DNA of 64,000 bases from Chelydra serpentina (Eukaryota > Chordata > Testudines > Chelydridae). A model generated the notes under the pieces. It was given only the letters and a program-made list of their open reading frames with translations, was not told where the DNA came from and did no database searches. How positions within the stretch are numbered: position 1 is the stretch's first letter; every line of letters begins with the position of its first letter. Position numbers and translations under genes: made by a program. This document shows, one piece after another, positions 53,935 through 64,000 of the stretch. The stretch covers positions 30,792,001-30,856,000 of the forward strand of contig JBAIAC010000010.1 of the NCBI GenBank assembly GCA_037349315.1, given 5' to 3'.

Positions 53935-55485
53935 AAGTGTTTGTATACAAATGCTAGAAGTCTAAATGCTAAGATAGGCATACCTGAGTACCTGGTATTA
54001 AATGAGGATGCTTAGGCAACACAGAAACTTGGTGGAACGATGATAATCAATGGGACATGGTAATACCAGGGTAAAAAATAAAATAAAATAGAAATGACAG
54101 AGTAGTTCGTGCTGGTGGAGGAGTGGCACTATATGTGAAAGAAATCATAGAGTCAAATATGGTAAAACATTTAAATGAATGAAACAGCACCATAAAAACC
54201 TATATGGACAGAAATTCCATGCTTGAATAATAGGAGTATAGCAGTTGGAATATACTACTGGCCTCCTGACCAGGATGATGATGGGGACTGTGAAATGTTC
54301 AGGGAAATTAGAGAAGCTACAACAATAGAAAATTCAATGATAATGGGGGATTTAAACTATACCCATGCTGACTGGGTACATGTCACCTCAGGATGTGATT
54401 CAGAGATAAAAGTTCTAGCAGCTAATCCTGGAACCCACAAGGGGAGAGGCAATTCTTGATTTAGTCCTAAGTGGTGCACAGGATCTGGTCCAAGAGGTGA
54501 ATATACCAGAACTGATTGGTACTACAAACCGTAATGTAATTACATTTAACATCTTTTGGGGGCGGGGAATACCAAAGAAGTATTTAACTTCAAAAAGGGG
54601 AACTACACAAAAATGAGGAAGTTAGTTAAACGGAAATTAACAGGAACAGTCACAAGAGTGACATGCCTACAAGTTGCATGGAAACTGTTTAAAAACACCA
54701 TAATAGAGTCTCAAACTATATGTATACCCCACATGAAAACAACAAAACCATTAGAGTCCCCCCAAAAATGTTACCATAGCTAAACAGAGTAAAAGAGGCA
54801 GTTAGAAGCAAAAAGGCATCCTTTAAAAGCTAGAAGTCAAAGCCTACTGAGGAAAATAATACAGAGCATATATTCTGGCAAGTCAAGCATTAAAGTACAA
54901 TTAGGCCAAAAAAGAATTTGAAGAGCAACTAGCAAAAGACAAACAAAATTTTGCTATTTGTTTTTGTAAGCACATCAGAGAGCCTTCCAAACATTCAGTG
55001 TGACCACTGGATGATGGATGTGCTAAAGGAGCACTCAAGAAAGACAAGGCTGTTGCAGAGAAGCTAAATGAGTTCTCTGCATCCGTCTTCACTGCAGAGA
55101 GTGTGATGGAGATTCCCACACCTGAGCCGTTCTTTTTAGGTGACAAATCTGAGGAACTGTCCCAGATTGAGGTGTCATCAGAGGTGGTTTTGGAACAAAT
55201 TGATAAACTAAACAGCTATAAGTCACCAGGATCAGATGCTATTCACCCAAGTGTTCTGAACAAACTCAAATATGAAATTACAGTACTACTAATTGTGGTA
55301 TGTAACCTACCACTTAAAATTAGCCTCTGTAGCAGATGACTGGAGGATAACTAATATAACACTGATTTTTTAAAAAATCAGAGGCAATCTTGACAATTAT
55401 AGGCCAGTGAGCCTAACTTCGGTACCAGGAAAACTGGTTGAAACTTTAATAAAGACCAGAATTATCAAACACATAGATTAAAAAA
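53935..55485 (+). pseudogene. CR1 ORF2 endonuclease and RT start, decayed
   Basis: Pieces of the APE-type endonuclease can be read in several frames: TNARSLNAK (53950), and IMGDLNYTHADW (54340) with the Gly-Asp-Leu-Asn that replaces the GDFN catalytic block. RT begins with KLNSYKSPGSDAIHPSVLNK (55210) and NYRPVSLTSVPGK (55400). The catalytic FADD region is absent because of an internal deletion. Several stops and frameshifts are present. It is non-functional. Confidence 0.75.
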
Positions 55486-56264
55486 AAACCTATGACCATT
55501 CAACATCAAAAAGATACGAGTAAAGGGGGTTATGATAGAGGTCTATAAAATCATTAATGGTGTGGAGAAAATGAATAAGGAAGTATTATTTACCCCTTTA
55601 CATAACACAAGAATCAGTGGTCAATTGATGAAATTAATATGCAGTAGTACTGAAAACAAACAAAAGGAAGTACTTCTTCACACAACACACAGTCCACCTG
55701 TGGAACTCATTGCCAGGGAACGTTGTGAAGGCCAAAACTACAACTGGGTTAAAAAAAGAATTAGATAATTTCATGGAGGATAGGCCATCAATGGCTGATA
55801 ACTAGTAGGGTCAGAGGATGGGTCACTCAGTAATTGCTCTGTTCTTTTCATTCCCTCTGAAGCATCTGGCACTGGCCACTGTCTGAAGACAGGATACTGG
55901 GCTAGATGGACCATTGGTGTGAGCCAGTATGGCTATTCTTATGTTCTTAATCCTAACAGTAGGAACAAAGCAAAGCATAAGAGAAAATGGATTTGTAAAA
56001 CAATAGAAGGGCTACACCCACATCTATCTTACCTAAAGCTAAGGATCCCCCTGGACACTTAGGAAGGCTTACCTTCTTCAGAACCTCAAGCAAGAGTCTG
56101 TACCAGTTTGTTCTCCACAAACATTTTCCTGACAATGTTCTGCTCTAGTCAGAGACAGACTTTGACTCCCTATTGTCCTTTTGATTTTTTGGCTCCCAGC
56201 CCAGACAAAACAAGTCTTGTTTGCAATGTTGTTGTAGCAATATTGGTCCTAGGATATTAGAAAG

Positions 56265-56385
56265 ACAAAGTGGGTGAGATAATATATTTTATTGGACAAA
56301 CAGTGTTGGTGAAAGAGACAAGCTTCTTCTGAGCTCTGGGTAGCTCAAAAGCTTGTCTCTCTGGCCAAAACAAGTCTTGTAATAT
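56265..56385 (-). repeat. Penelope-like element end, family B, inverted
   Basis: The reverse complement of the family B end: on the minus strand 'agagacaagcttttgagctacccagagctcagaag', 'caacactgtttgtccaataaaatatattatctcaccca'. Same family as 9475 and 17865. Confidence 0.5.
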
Positions 56386-56389
56386 TGGC

Positions 56390-57755
56390 TGGAGCCTGGA
56401 AGTAATGTCTTCCCAACCAACAGCTCAGGCATTGTCTCAATAATCCCTGATGTGTTTACCAGGAGGTTGCTCATCTGGAGCCATTCTTTGGCCTTCCTGA
56501 TTGTTTTCTAATAGCCTTGCTGTTAAATACATGCATATAGTAAACTTCTGATATAGACATAAGTAATTATCTTAATAATGAGGTCATGCAGAATATTCAT
56601 AAATTATTACAAATAAGCCCAATGTCTTTTCCAGTGGAACAAGATCCCATTGTTCTAGTCTAGGCACTACAGAAATGAGTAAAACGGAGAGACAAGCTCT
56701 GATCCAGACAGCTCACAGTCTAAGATTCATGGTTGTTTTCCGGGGTGGGAGGGGAAAAGGCTATTTGCAAACACCACTGAATTTTATCAGGAAAAGCGGA
56801 GAGCTGCAGGAATTACTCCCCTGAAGACACAAAAGCACGTTGCACAGTTTTCCAATTGGGAGGAATGCCACATTTTCAGGGTCGCCATGGCAACCCTGAT
56901 ACAGTAGGGCCCCAAAATGTAAATGTAATACATAGTGAATAGCAAATAGGGTCAAGGCAACAAAGTCCTATACGCTTCTCCGGTTTTTGAACTTTTCATC
57001 TAGTCATTGCACAGTAATATGACTCACATTATGAAATAATTATTCCTTCGTCCCTATCTCTGATCATTAGAAATCAGTGAAATTATTAGAATACTGAAGA
57101 GAAAAAATACTGGATTAAAAATATATAATGCATTCATTATACATTCACACCAGATGCTGATTATTGCTATGGGATACTTACTTGCTGTCCTCTGAGCAAA
57201 CAAACAATGAAAAAAACATCTAGTTTCTCTTTTCTCCCTTCATCTTCCTTATTTCACAATATAGGCAAATGGCACAAACATACATTTGGGAAGACAGACA
57301 TATTTTTCTTTCATTATCTTTTGTTTAATTAATGTAGTAAGCTACTGAGTGTTTTATAGTTAAATGAACAAAAAAGGGTGTTAATAAATATAAATCTGTT
57401 TTAGACTTTAAGGTCAATATAAACAAAATCCACATTAAAAATAGAGCCAAATCTGTCTCATTTTATATGCCCAAGACACCCATTGACTTTAATGGAAGCT
57501 TTGCAGGAAATTGGCAAGAAGGATTTGGCTCACAGAAAACGCCAAAAATCTACATAGACACAAATACTAGCACAAAGTGTACAAATTCCAATCAATGCAC
57601 CATATATTTAGGCCCAAACTCAGTTAGGTAATTAAGTATTTGCAACGGTCCCTGTCAACGTGGGATGTGCATGCCACAAAATTATTTACTACAATGAGTT
57701 TTATACCATGTATCCCAAGCAAAAGGGAAGACTGTATAATAGAATGGAACACAGC
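56390..57755. other. Intergenic, nothing recognised
   Basis: A weak L2/MIR tail near 56630-56725. The rest is AT-rich with no gene. Confidence 0.5.
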
Positions 57756-57761
57756 CCATTA

Positions 57762-57980
57762 GGGCTTGTCTACACAAACATTTAGTTTGCAACAAGCTGT
57801 GGTATAAATCTACCCTGCACTAGCCTGCTGTACATTAAGTGTCTGTGTGGAACCTGCTGCTGCACACTAATGGTTCCCTAATGCCCTTTGATCTGGTCCA
57901 ATTTCAAAACAGAGTGCGGCCATAGGCAAGGGCACACTGCTGCTATTGTGGTTGTGAAACCAGTGCATCAACATTTTAAG
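57762..57980. mobile_element. Harbinger-type MITE, partial
   Basis: Starts GGGCTTGTCTACAC after TTA and resembles the intact copy at 60895 ('gcactagcctgc', 'gtctgtgtggaacc'). The right terminus is not found and may have been lost at the LTR-like element that follows. Confidence 0.6.
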
Positions 57981-57987
57981 AAGGGTC

Positions 57988-58826
57988 TGTCACAATTTCA
58001 GGGTAACTGCACCTGTATTCCCCTCCGCCATGGTCCACTCCACGAACGCCCAGTCAGGTCTGGGCTCTCTAGCCATCCCTTGTCTTTGGTAGGGATCCTC
58101 ATCCCATTCCCTTTAACGGGAATGGGTGAAGGCTGCACAGCTCCCTACCTCACACTATGATAGTGCCAGCAAGTCAGACTGCCTAAACGTCAGCACCTAT
58201 GCTTTACTTTATCTCTGAGGGCTCGTAACCGCTGGCAATGCACAGTTCAAAGTCACCACACAGCTCTTTCTAAGCAAACACATTTATTCCTAAGGTGCAA
58301 GCATTACAGATAAAACATATAAAGCCAACTAACAGATATAAAAACACACACATTCAACATATGAGGATCACCTGTCAGTCTTATGGGGCCTAGTAAGCCG
58401 AAGTCTTTCCAACCCTTCCACAAGAGTTGGGATCTCCTTTAGACAGAAGGTACTATCCATTTGCTGGATCAGAAAGAAGGCTCTGAGTCAGGTTTAAACC
58501 CTACATTTTATGCCAAAAGCCCTTTTGTCTCTCTTGGTCTCTGGAAAACCTACTCTGAGACAGCATAAGCATAAGCCTCCCCAGGGAGTGGTACCTCTCT
58601 GGAGTTGTCTACAGGATAAGTGATTCACCTTAAATCTCCTCTCTTTCCCCCACCCCCACTTTTGATTCCTGGAGGAGTTATTGGAACCCTCCCACATGGA
58701 GTTTTACACAATCCACAGGGAGACAAACTTTTACAATATGGTCCCCAAAGATACTGCATGGGATTGCAAGATCAACACAGGGACTCTTATTAAAAGGTTC
58801 CTTCCTACCCTGTGATAAATGTCACA
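57988..58826 (-). mobile_element. LTR-like element, 839 bp
   Basis: Bounded by TGTCACA at the left and a second TGTCACA at the right, giving TG...CA ends. 'catttattcc' near 58270 gives AATAAA on the minus strand. No flanking duplication was found, so limits and class are uncertain. Confidence 0.45.
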
Positions 58827-58834
58827 TAGCAGGG

Positions 58835-59970
58835 ATGTGTGCTGTTGCAGAGAAGAGGTTTTTCCTCACTTCACCTAAAGCATTTTCTTATAAACCTAAT
58901 TTAAAGAGGGAGGCAACACCAATTGATAAACTGCACTTTGCTGGAAATATTTACACTTTGTTCTTGGAAAATATGCACTGTGCATTTTGTCTCACTTGAA
59001 ATATGTATGCCCAGGGATATCCTTCCCCAGGGCATTGAAAAATAAATAAATAAGAATACCCTGCTACCTGGCAAAAATCTCATGGATTTGCAAATCAAAA
59101 ATTTGCTCTTCAGAAGCATTTTGATGAGCACCAGAAGTCATCTCTGCCAGGAATGATCAAGCAGCTTCCAGAGACAGGGTCATCGTATCAAAGCCAGGAA
59201 GCTACCTTTATTCTCACTTCAGTTTGGTGGCAGAATTTTAACAAGGGACTCTCTGGAGTTCTCTCCAGCACATCACTGGCTCCGTTGTTGTTTCCTTGGC
59301 TAGAACTGATGCAGGTCTATTCCTGACCTATAACTCACTTATGGAGTAGGATTGCTTTAAGTACTCTGTCTCAGCCCTGAAGGTAGCATGCATAATAAGC
59401 AGGACCGTGATAAAAGGAAGTGTTATTAGACTGGTGAGATACAGAGGCAATAGGAGAGCAATCCAGCACTACAGACAGGCATTGGTAACAGAGCTTTACA
59501 GGGCTCAGGTCAAGTCATTGTTCCGTGAGGACATTCATTAGGCTCACTTAATGGGGTAATATCTTCAGTTTTTCCAAAATCAATGTCATTGTGATTCCAT
59601 GCTGTGATGACTACAAAATAAAGATCCAAAAACATTCACAAGAGGGCTGTTGCTTATTTGTTAAACACAAAAAGTACCTGCTTTGTCAGCCAGACCGCTC
59701 TTATTTGGGATAAAGTGGCTACACACTTTGCAAGGTCAATTACCATTTCCAGATCTGCAATTTTTGATAAGGGTTAGTTCAGAAAAGAGATTTCAGTTAA
59801 GTAGGTTAAGGGAAGAACAGCTTCATTATCATCCTTCAACACCATCTCAAAACTCTCCTTTGCGGTGATGCCTACAAAAACAGTTAGGTCGTTTGTATGT
59901 TGAGACCACTGCTTGTCAAGCTGCCCTGGCATTGTCTCATTGTTTCCTTGTACTTCCAGTCTGTATCCAT
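58835..59970. other. Intergenic, nothing recognised
   Basis: No gene or defined repeat. Confidence 0.5.
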
Positions 59971-59977
59971 CTGTTGT

Positions 59978-60150
59978 CTCATAGACTTATAGATTTTAAG
60001 GTCAGAAGGGACCATTATGATCATCTAGTCTGACCTCCTGCACAATGCAGGCCACAGAATCTCACCCACCCACTCCTCGAATAATCCTCTCACCTATGTC
60101 TGAGCTATTTAAGTCCTCAAATCATGGTTTAAAGACTTCAAGGTGCAGAG
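59978..60150 (-). mobile_element. CR1 LINE 3' end, second subfamily
   Basis: 'catagacttatagattttaaggtcagaagggacc', 'catctagtctgacctcctgcacaatgcaggccacagaat' and 'gtctgagctatttaagtcctcaaatc' are the reverse complement of a CR1 3' end, different from the one at 20940. It is 5'-truncated, with no coding region. Confidence 0.8.
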
Positions 60151-60280
60151 GCACTTCAAGGTGCGAGATGTAGTGGGAGCTGCGACCGGCCGAACCTGTG
60201 GACGCGGCAGGTAAACAAACTGGCCCGGCCTGCCAGGGGCTCTCTCTGAAGAAGCGGTGGACCACAGTTGAGAACCACTG
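60151..60280. repeat. hAT-type element end
   Basis: 'ggtggaccacagttgagaaccactg' is the inverted form of the CAGTGGTTCTCAAC hAT terminus. A GC-rich body lies inward. The other end appears to be missing. Confidence 0.5.
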
Positions 60281-60894
60281 CTCTAGTTAGTGAAACTAGG
60301 TTTAAAGCTGATTTGCATCACTAGCGTGTCACAAACAGCCTTAGCGGGCCTGAGAATGAGGCTCCAATTGTTCAGTGTTCTTTCTTCTCTCCTCTTCATA
60401 GAAAAATAAAACAAAAACAAACCATTAAAAGACGAAGACCAGTTGCAAAGGGAAAATGAATTTGTAAAGTGGCAGCATCTGCTAATACTTTCCTGCACTT
60501 GTCTCGTTTGCATGTCTATCCGTATCAACCTCCATAGTACAGAACACTGTGGTTATAGAAAGAAAGAAATGGATGGATCCTGGAAATATTTTGGAGGAAG
60601 AAGCAACAGGATTTTGATATGGCTTGGATATTTGTGTCTAAAAAGAGGAAAGAACTACTCCTCCACATAACTATCTGTTATATGGCTTAAGTGGTGATGT
60701 CAGCATTGGGTCAGGGATATCAGAAAATGGTGATGTCAGGGGCTGGGTGAAATCTGGAGTCTCTGGGAAGAAATATTAGGAGTTCAGTTTTGGCCATTCT
60801 AATCTTCAACTGATGGTACTTTTCAAAAATCCTACCAGGCACCTATCTGCATCTCTCGACACCTAAATACCATAAAAAAAAAATCTGACCTTTA

Positions 60895-61176
60895 GGGCTT
60901 GTCTACACGAACAATTAAATTGTGGACTGCTTGGGTGTCAGTCAACTTCGCACTAGCCTGCCATGGTCTAACTGTCTATGTGCACCCACCTAAGGCAGGT
61001 TAACAGTTTGTTAATGGTCTTTGAGCTAGTCCTGCTTTAAAGAGGATTAGTTAAATCACTCTAATGAACTGTTAAGTTATCTCAGCAGGGTGCACACAGA
61101 CAGACAGGGCAGGCTAGAGTGGGGTAGATTCACACCCCAGTTTGTTGCAGTTCTAATTTTTTGTGTAGACAAGCCC
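60895..61176. mobile_element. Harbinger-type MITE, 282 bp, intact ends
   Basis: Starts GGGCTTGTCTACACGAACAA and ends TTTTTGTGTAGACAAGCCC, with near-perfect terminal inverted repeats of about 20 bp. It is flanked by TTA (60892-60894 and 61177-61179), the Harbinger-type duplication. No coding capacity. Confidence 0.9.
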
Positions 61177-61179
61177 TTA

Positions 61180-61265
61180 GTGTCTCTGTGTCTCAGTTCC
61201 CCATCCAAAAAAATCGGCAATGTAGCACTTCCCTACCTCACAAGAGTTGTGAGGATAAATATATT
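61180..61265 (+). repeat. L2/MIR-type repeat fragment
   Basis: 'gtctctgtgtctcagttccccatcc' followed by 'ctacctcacaagagttgtgaggataaatatat' is a conserved segment of old L2/MIR-like repeats. It supplies the first codons of the open frame that runs into the Penelope element, so those codons are not part of the Penelope protein. Confidence 0.6.
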
Positions 61266-62282
61266 AAAAATTGTGAGACACCCACCATCAACCTCAGCCT
61301 AGACCAGTCCACACAAGCGGTCAATTTCCTAGACACCACTGTGCTAAGAAGTGATGGTCACATAAACACAACCCTATACCGGAAACCTACTGACCGCTAT
61401 ACTTACCTACATGCTTCCAGCTTCCATCCTGGACACACCACACGATCCATTGTTTACAGCCAAGCTCTAAGATACAACTGCATTTGCTCCAATCCCTCAG
61501 ACAGAGACAAACACCTACAAGATCTCTATCAAGCATTCTTACAACTACAGTACCCACCTGCTGAAGTGAAAAAACAGATTGACAGGGCCAAAAGAGTACC
61601 CAGGAGTCACCTACTACAAGACAGGCCCAAAAAAGAAAATAACAGAACACCACTAGCCGTCACCTTTAGCCCCCAACTAAAACCTCTCCAGCGCATCATC
61701 AAAGATCTACAACCTATCCTAAAAGATGATCCCTCACTCTCACAGATCTTGGAGGACAGACCAATCCTTGCTTACAGACAGCCCCCCAACCTGAAGCAAA
61801 TACTCACCAGCAACCACACACCATACAACAAAAACACTAACCCAGGAACCTATCCTTGCAACAAAGCCCGATGCCAACTCTGTCAACCTATCGATTCAAG
61901 TGATACCATCACAGGGCCTAATTACATCCGCCACACCATCAGGGGCTCATTCACCTGCACATCTACCAATGTCATATATGCCATCATGTGCCAGCAATGC
62001 CCCTCTGCCATGTACATTGGCCAAACCAGACAGTCTCTACGCAAAAGAATAAATGGACATAAATCTGACATCAGGAATCATAACATTCAAAAACCAGTAG
62101 GAGAACACTTCAACCTCCCTAATCACTCAGTGACAGACTTGAGGGTAGCAGTGTTGCGACAGATTAACTCCAAAAGCAGACTTCAAAGAGAAACTGTTGA
62201 ACTCGAATTGATATGCAAACTAGGTTGCATTGCCTCCGGATTAAATAAGGATTTGGAATGGCTCGGCCATTATGTTAATTGA
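61266..62282 (+). CDS. Penelope-like protein, RT C-terminus and GIY-YIG endonuclease, still open
   Basis: Penelope-like elements encode a telomerase-like reverse transcriptase fused to a GIY-YIG nuclease that cuts the target. Here the frame begins in the RT thumb region (STQAVNFLDTTV, LYRKPTDRYTYLHASS) and continues through a basic linker and a Cys cluster (PCNKARCQLC). It then has the nuclease, with VIYAI and MYIGQT for GIY and YIG, the conserved Arg and His of SLRKRINGHKSD, EHFNLPNHSVTDLRV and the catalytic Glu in LQRETVELELI. The frame stays open for about 340 codons to TGA at 62280, which suggests a young copy. Catalytic RT motifs are missing because of 5' truncation, so only the nuclease part could fold. 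Confidence 0.85.
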   Translation, partial: KNCETPTINLSLDQSTQAVNFLDTTVLRSDGHINTTLYRKPTDRYTYLHASSFHPGHTTRSIVYSQALRYNCICSNPSDRDKHLQDLYQAFLQLQYPPAEVKKQIDRAKRVPRSHLLQDRPKKENNRTPLAVTFSPQLKPLQRIIKDLQPILKDDPSLSQILEDRPILAYRQPPNLKQILTSNHTPYNKNTNPGTYPCNKARCQLCQPIDSSDTITGPNYIRHTIRGSFTCTSTNVIYAIMCQQCPSAMYIGQTRQSLRKRINGHKSDIRNHNIQKPVGEHFNLPNHSVTDLRVAVLRQINSKSRLQRETVELELICKLGCIASGLNKDLEWLGHYVN

Positions 62283-62575
62283 ATCTATTTCCCTTAAGTT
62301 AACGATCCTCATTCACACCTGTGTGACCATCTTGTTTATCACTTCAAAGGTTTTTCTTCCCCTGCTGTTATGGTTCCTCTCAACTAATTAGCCTCTTAAG
62401 GTTGGTCTATGCACCTCGACCTTATCATGTTTCTCTGACTGTATAAATATCTGTCTACTGTATGTTTCATTCCATGCATCCGATGAAGTGGGTATTAACC
62501 CACGAAAGCTTATGCTGAAATAAATTAATTAGTCTCTAAGGTGCTACAAGTTTTTCTTTCTTATTTTCGTTTTTC
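61266..62575 (+). mobile_element. 5'-truncated Penelope-like element
   Basis: The coding part (61266-62282) is followed by a 3' end with 'ccatgcatccgatgaagtgggtattaacccacgaaagcttatgc' and 'taaggtgctacaag', homologous to the inverted ends at 22325-23226. The junction with the L2/MIR fragment at about 61265 marks 5' truncation within the reverse transcriptase. Confidence 0.85.
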
Positions 62576-64000
62576 TGGTACTACAGTAACCAGGGCCATA
62601 AAAGGACCTTAGATGGATACATCTGAGAGATCCTTTAATACAAGTACCACTGCACGGTAACTGAGCATGAATGACTATAGTACACCTAATAAATATTCAT
62701 TCCCAAATGTTTTTAAATTATAACCTTACTATAGATTTGTACAGGTTGGTTACCAAGTCTACAGAAAAGTTATCAGTCTTAAATTCTGCAGAACTTCTAA
62801 ATGAGGTGTCACTTTCAGACTTTGCAGGAGACTATCCTACAAAGTGATGGAAACCTCACCTTCATGCAAAATGCTGTTTAAAAGGCAAAAACCCCCAGTA
62901 TAATGAATGGCAAGGGTAAGAACTCCATGAAAAGAATACATCAGTCAGGGAAGATGCACCTCTCCTCCCCCTGCTGCCCAGCTTCTTCAAAGTGCCAGGT
63001 GTTCTAGTCTCACCTTTTTTAAGATGTGGAGAGGGAGGGTAGCAGAGGTTGTGAGATGAAGGCAGGATTTTTCAAAGGATTCTGTGGGTGGCAGGTACTC
63101 AGTTTCCACCAAAGTACAATGGAATTGGGCATCTAACTCTGTTGGGACCCTTTGTTAACTCCCAGCCTTACTATAATTTCTTTATGCATGCTTAATGAAA
63201 AATGTCATAACACACGGGGAAAAAAACCCTTTCAAATTTATACTGTATGCAAATTGCTCTATTATCTAATCCACTGTGTTCTGAACTGGATCTCTGCTAA
63301 GTAGGAGTGAATTAAAATAATCAATATTAGTTACTGACATGATATAATTTATCATTTGCATTTTTTAAATGAGAGAACACCCTAGATATCCCTAAAGCTT
63401 GATTCCCACAGAAGGCAGCTGCTGTAAAATAATGTACTCGGATAGATATGGAAAGATACTAAGTCTGTGTACTCTAGTGTACTTTACGAAACAGAGACAT
63501 CTAATCTCTCACCAACTGGGAGGAGAGATTAGTCACAATAATTAAGCAAAGCTTTCAAGGCAGCCAGAAACGCTGCTGGTTTTTGCAGCATCACATAACC
63601 ATAGATATTAGAGTGGGGGAAGACTAAATACTTCCTACTCCCCTGCAGTACAAGTAGATTTTTTTCCAATGTCTTATCTAGCCTAATTAGTTTAAGAGCC
63701 CAGTTCTTTAGTTGTTATTTAAAAAGCACTCATGTGAATGAGATGAGAACCAGTGCTGTGAGGACCTCTTTGACTTTCCTTAAAATTCTCAAAGCCTGGG
63801 AGCGCTGTCTTCTGGAGGCCACTAATCATCATGTCCTGCACTCTTAACACGTTCTTGAGATGCTCATATTCATGCCCTTAGGATTTACTTCATGTGTTCA
63901 AGTGATCTGTGCGATTGTCTTTGTTCTTGTTTTCCATAATGATGCTCTCTGTCTCTCTCAAGGTATCCTCCTACAAGGCATGAGTGTTCATAGTCTATCA
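62576..64000. other. Intergenic, nothing recognised
   Basis: AT-rich sequence to the end of the window with no gene or clear repeat. Confidence 0.5.

Larger units (their letters stand above)
52230..55950 (+). mobile_element. CR1 LINE, near full span but internally deleted
   Basis: A plus-strand CR1 with a 5' untranslated region, an ORF1 with a C-terminal esterase-like domain, a decayed ORF2 endonuclease and RT start, then the conserved 3' end ('cttcttcacacaacacacagtccacctgtgga' ... 'actgggctagatggacc' ... 'ttcttatgttctta'). Most of the RT core is missing: the reading jumps near 55480-55500 from RT motif 1-2 to the 3' region. The 5' limit is approximate. The 3' region matches the minus-strand copy at 20940. 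Confidence 0.85.

Noticed and set aside
61161..61265. N-terminus of the Penelope protein
   Set aside because: These codons lie in a MITE end and an L2/MIR fragment, so they are accidental in-frame sequence.
1..64000. CRISPR array, toxin-antitoxin, defence or secondary-metabolite system
   Set aside because: The window is vertebrate repeat-rich DNA. No spaced direct repeats, operons or prokaryotic gene signals are present.

Overview
The window looks like intergenic or intronic DNA from an amniote, most likely a turtle. It is AT-rich, has no recognisable intact host gene, and is filled with repeats of several ages. The repeat mix supports this: CR1 LINEs whose 3' ends are written on both strands, Penelope-like elements with inverted terminal repeats, PIF/Harbinger elements with their short non-autonomous relatives, many short hAT elements with 8-bp target duplications, an RTE-type and a Jockey-type LINE, tRNA-derived SINE heads and a gammaretrovirus-like provirus. 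The turtle assignment is inference from repeat style; a crocodilian or another sauropsid is possible.

Layout. 1-4 kb: a possible Gypsy-type protease scrap, a 5'-truncated RTE LINE (minus strand) and a 191-bp hAT element. 4-12 kb: old repeat tails, Harbinger-type MITEs (two head to tail, one split by a 497-bp insertion), a GC-rich long palindrome and a Penelope end. 12-18 kb: an 1134-bp solo LTR, hAT remnants, a decayed Jockey-type LINE and a second LTR-like element with TATA and AATAAA signals. 20-26 kb: a CR1 3' end, a Penelope-like element with inverted ends, and a Harbinger MITE carrying a 740-bp hAT inside it. 26.5 kb: a CpG-rich MITE with three perfect hairpins. 31.4-31.9 kb: an exon-like but frameshifted coding remnant on the minus strand that I do not recognise. 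33-36 kb: SINE-like pieces and two hAT elements.

39.1-49.9 kb is the most informative block. A PIF/Harbinger DNA transposon (39114-49938, TAA duplication, about 4.4 kb without its insert) carries its two expected genes in convergent orientation: a Myb/SANT-like protein with one intron (plus strand) and a HARBI1-like DDE transposase (minus strand). A gammaretrovirus-like provirus (42511-48938) sits inside the transposase gene. Its two 565-bp LTRs appear identical by eye and it is flanked by ATAG, so it arrived recently. Yet it lacks most of gag, the integrase core and the middle of env, so it was probably mobilised by proteins supplied in trans.

50-64 kb: a hAT element with an 8-bp duplication, a nearly full-span but internally deleted CR1 (plus strand), a minus-strand LTR-like element, a Harbinger MITE with TTA duplications, and a 5'-truncated Penelope-like element that keeps a 370-codon open frame with a GIY-YIG endonuclease.

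I found no CRISPR array, rRNA, functional tRNA or bacterial feature. The best hidden structure is a hammerhead-ribozyme-like motif at the ends of the Penelope-like elements. It occurs in two families whose stem I sequences differ but stay complementary.
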